A stretch of DNA of 54,842 nucleotides from Pseudomonadota bacterium. Its GTDB lineage: Bacteria > Pseudomonadota > Gammaproteobacteria > Steroidobacterales > Steroidobacteraceae. The DNA is taken from contig JAEZCR010000006.1 of NCBI GenBank assembly GCA_023433465.1, positions 1 through 54,842 on the forward strand, given 5' to 3'. Under the pieces are notes generated by a model that saw nothing but the letters and a program-made list of their open reading frames with translations, was not told the DNA's origin and ran no database searches. The position numbers and the translations under genes were made by a program. This document shows, piece by piece, positions 53,233 through 54,842 of this stretch. Within the stretch, counting starts at the first letter, position 1. Each line of letters begins with the position of its first letter.

Positions 53233-54618
53233 TCATCCCGTCAGGGTTCTCAACAGGTTTTGATAGTCCTCACCGACGCGCTGCTCGGCCACGCGTAATT
53301 CCTTGATGCGTCCGCAGGCGTGCAGCACGGTGGTGTGATCGCGTCCGCCAAACGCATCGCCGATCTCCGGGAGGCTGTGCGTGGTCAGTTCCTTCGCGAG
53401 CGCCATTGCAACCTGGCGCGGACGAGCGATGGAACGACTACGGCGTTTTGAGAGCAGGTCTGCGACGCGCACTTTGTAGTAGTCAGCCACCGTCTTCTGG
53501 ATGTTTTCGATAGTGATCAATTTCGCCTGCAATGTCAGCAGGTCTTTCAGCGCTTCCTTCGTGAATTCGAGCGTGATCGGTCGACCGGTGAAACGCGAAT
53601 TCGCGATGACGCGTTTCAACGCGCCTTCGAGTTCGCGGACGTTCGAACGAATGCGCTTCGCGATGAAGAACGCGACTTCTTCCGGTAGCTGCACGTTCGC
53701 GGCCTGCGCCTTGCCGATCAGGATCGCCACACACGTCTCGAGCTCGGGCGGCTCGATCGCAACGGTGAGGCCCCATCCGAAGCGGGATTTCAAGCGTTCC
53801 TCGAGACCCGACACTTCTTTCGGATAACGATCGCAGGTGACGATCACCTGCTGCTGGCCTTCGAGCAGCGCGTTGAACGTGTGAAAAAACTCTTCCTGCG
53901 AGCGATCCTTGTTCGCGAAGAACTGGATGTCGTCGATCAAGAGCGCGTCGAGCGAGCGATACGCCGTCTTGAACTCGTTCATCTTGTTGTGCTGGAGCGC
54001 GATGACCATGTCGCTCACGAAGCGCTCGGAGTGGATGTACGCGACGCGCGCTTCCGAATCGCGCGCCTTGATCGCGTGACCGACGGCCTGCATCAGGTGC
54101 GTCTTGCCGAGACCGACGCCGCCGTAGATGAACAGCGGGTTGTACGCACGGCCGGGATTCTCCGCGACCTGCAGCGCCGCGGCTTTCGCGAGCTGATTGC
54201 TCTTGCCTTCGATGAATCCGTCGAACGTGAAATCCGGATTCAGCCGCACGCCGACGACGATGCCTTCGCTGCGTTTGGGCCGGACCGGGGCCTGGGTCTC
54301 GACTTCGACGGGCCGGATGTTATCCACCGGGCGCGAGCCCACCTCGACGGTCACGATGGGCGCGTCGCCCTCGACGAACCGCCGGACGATTTCCCCGAGA
54401 CGCGACAATAAGTGGGCATTGACCCAGTCCACCGCGAACCGGTTGGGAGCCAGGAGCTTCAGCGATCCGCTGCTCTCGACCGCCTGCAGCGGACGCACCC
54501 ACGTATTGAAATGCTCGCCCGGCAACTCGGCTTCGAGCGCGCGCACGCAGCGCGCCCACAAACCGCTGTCGGCGGTCGTGGTTTCTCCAGAAGTCGAAGG
54601 GCGAGAGGCTGCGTTCAC
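53233..54618 (-). CDS. dnaA: Chromosomal replication initiator protein DnaA
   Basis: 461 residues with a GTG start. Domain I (about 18-90), a short domain II linker, AAA+ domain III with Walker A GGVGLGKT (166-173) and Walker B LLIDDIQFF, and domain IV with SRSIARPRQVAMAL and the DnaA-box reading motif GGRDHTTVLHACGRI. It binds DnaA boxes and opens the origin. Its frame also contains TTATCCACC (near 54320). Confidence 0.98.
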   Translation of the reverse strand: MNAASRPSTSGETTTADSGLWARCVRALEAELPGEHFNTWVRPLQAVESSGSLKLLAPNRFAVDWVNAHLLSRLGEIVRRFVEGDAPIVTVEVGSRPVDNIRPVEVETQAPVRPKRSEGIVVGVRLNPDFTFDGFIEGKSNQLAKAAALQVAENPGRAYNPLFIYGGVGLGKTHLMQAVGHAIKARDSEARVAYIHSERFVSDMVIALQHNKMNEFKTAYRSLDALLIDDIQFFANKDRSQEEFFHTFNALLEGQQQVIVTCDRYPKEVSGLEERLKSRFGWGLTVAIEPPELETCVAILIGKAQAANVQLPEEVAFFIAKRIRSNVRELEGALKRVIANSRFTGRPITLEFTKEALKDLLTLQAKLITIENIQKTVADYYKVRVADLLSKRRSRSIARPRQVAMALAKELTTHSLPEIGDAFGGRDHTTVLHACGRIKELRVAEQRVGEDYQNLLRTLTG

Positions 54619-54703
54619 GGGGCGCGGAATTCCGGCTCTTGGGGGGCTGAAAAAAAGGGGGTGCGAAGTCTAGCCGTTCCGCTCGTCGATCAGGAGGGTT
54701 GTA

Positions 54704-54733
54704 TTGACACCCACTGGGCCCGCTGCGTACCCT
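54704..54733 (+). promoter_or_regulatory. Candidate rpmH promoter
   Basis: A perfect -35 TTGACA at 54704-54709 and TACCCT (54728-54733) as a weak -10 with an 18-bp spacer, 45 bp upstream of the rpmH start. The rest of the dnaA-rpmH gap (54619-54778) shows only a purine-rich run (GAAAAAAAGGGGG) near dnaA. Confidence 0.5.
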
Positions 54734-54778
54734 TCCCGCCCTTTTTTCCGAGAGATCAGCGGCTTCGGGCCGATCATC

Positions 54779-54842
54779 ATGAAACGCACTTATCAGCCGA
54801 GCAAGATCAAGCGCAAACGCGCCACCGGGTTTCGCGCACGCA
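54779..54842 (+). CDS. rpmH: 50S ribosomal protein L34 (5' end only)
   Basis: The first 21 codons lie in the window: MKRTYQPSKIKRKRATGFRA. This is the invariant L34 N-terminus. The gene runs off the right edge. Position next to dnaA in the opposite direction is the normal gammaproteobacterial arrangement (rpmH-rnpA-yidC on one side, dnaA-dnaN-recF-gyrB on the other). No clear ribosome site. Confidence 0.95.
   Translation, partial: MKRTYQPSKIKRKRATGFRAR

Overview
The window is GC-rich, gene-dense chromosomal DNA from a Gram-negative proteobacterium. TonB-dependent receptors, LolA-like and DUF3261 envelope proteins, a sigma-54/NtrC-type glnA promoter and the order rpmH / dnaA-dnaN-recF-gyrB point to a gammaproteobacterium near the replication origin. 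A xanthomonadin/aryl-polyene pigment cluster, many TonB receptors and the base composition would fit the Xanthomonadales-Steroidobacterales-Nevskiales area. That placement is inference from gene content, not a phylogeny.

Layout. 1-1475: 5' end of glnA with its promoter, then a Xre-RES toxin-antitoxin pair. 1562-5334: glyQ-glyS and a PlsC-like acyltransferase. 5404-6091: an AbrB-type antitoxin and PIN toxin behind a palindromic operator. 6118-23090: a 22-gene aryl-polyene/xanthomonadin-type cluster in two divergent arms, closed by a UUCG hairpin terminator. The left arm (minus strand) carries a dehydratase, a chain-length factor, a ketosynthase, an acyltransferase, a dehydratase, an acyl-activating ligase, a membrane protein, an ACP and a methyltransferase. 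The right arm (plus strand) starts with a chorismatase that should make the hydroxybenzoate starter. It continues with an acyltransferase, an ACP, a dehydratase, a glycosyltransferase, a thioesterase, a LolA-like protein, an MMPL exporter, a DUF3261 lipoprotein, a dehydratase, a ketoreductase, a ketosynthase and a small secreted protein of unknown function.

23114-35179: a TonB receptor; a bufferin-type RiPP operon (bufABC: DUF2282 precursor, DUF692/MNIO oxidase, DUF2063 partner); a FecI-FecR-TonB receptor surface-signalling set on the minus strand; and a three-gene phospholipid module (CDP-alcohol phosphatidyltransferase, PlsC, CdsA) on the plus strand.

35452-41563: a TonB receptor, a YfiR protein and a CHASE8-HAMP-GAF hybrid histidine kinase in one overlapping operon, which looks like a YfiNR-type periplasmic switch rewired to a phosphorelay. 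A DUF481 outer-membrane protein follows. 41564-48322: a minus-strand SDR / FAD amine oxidase / amidase group, a polysaccharide deacetylase, two DUF1801 genes, and a DUF2975-XRE pair with a clear operator.

48408-54842: the replication block gyrB, recF, dnaN and dnaA on the minus strand and the 5' end of rpmH on the plus strand. The dnaN-dnaA gap holds near-consensus DnaA boxes (likely oriC). Two near-perfect ParB (parS) sites lie inside recF. No tRNA, rRNA, insertion sequence or CRISPR array was seen.
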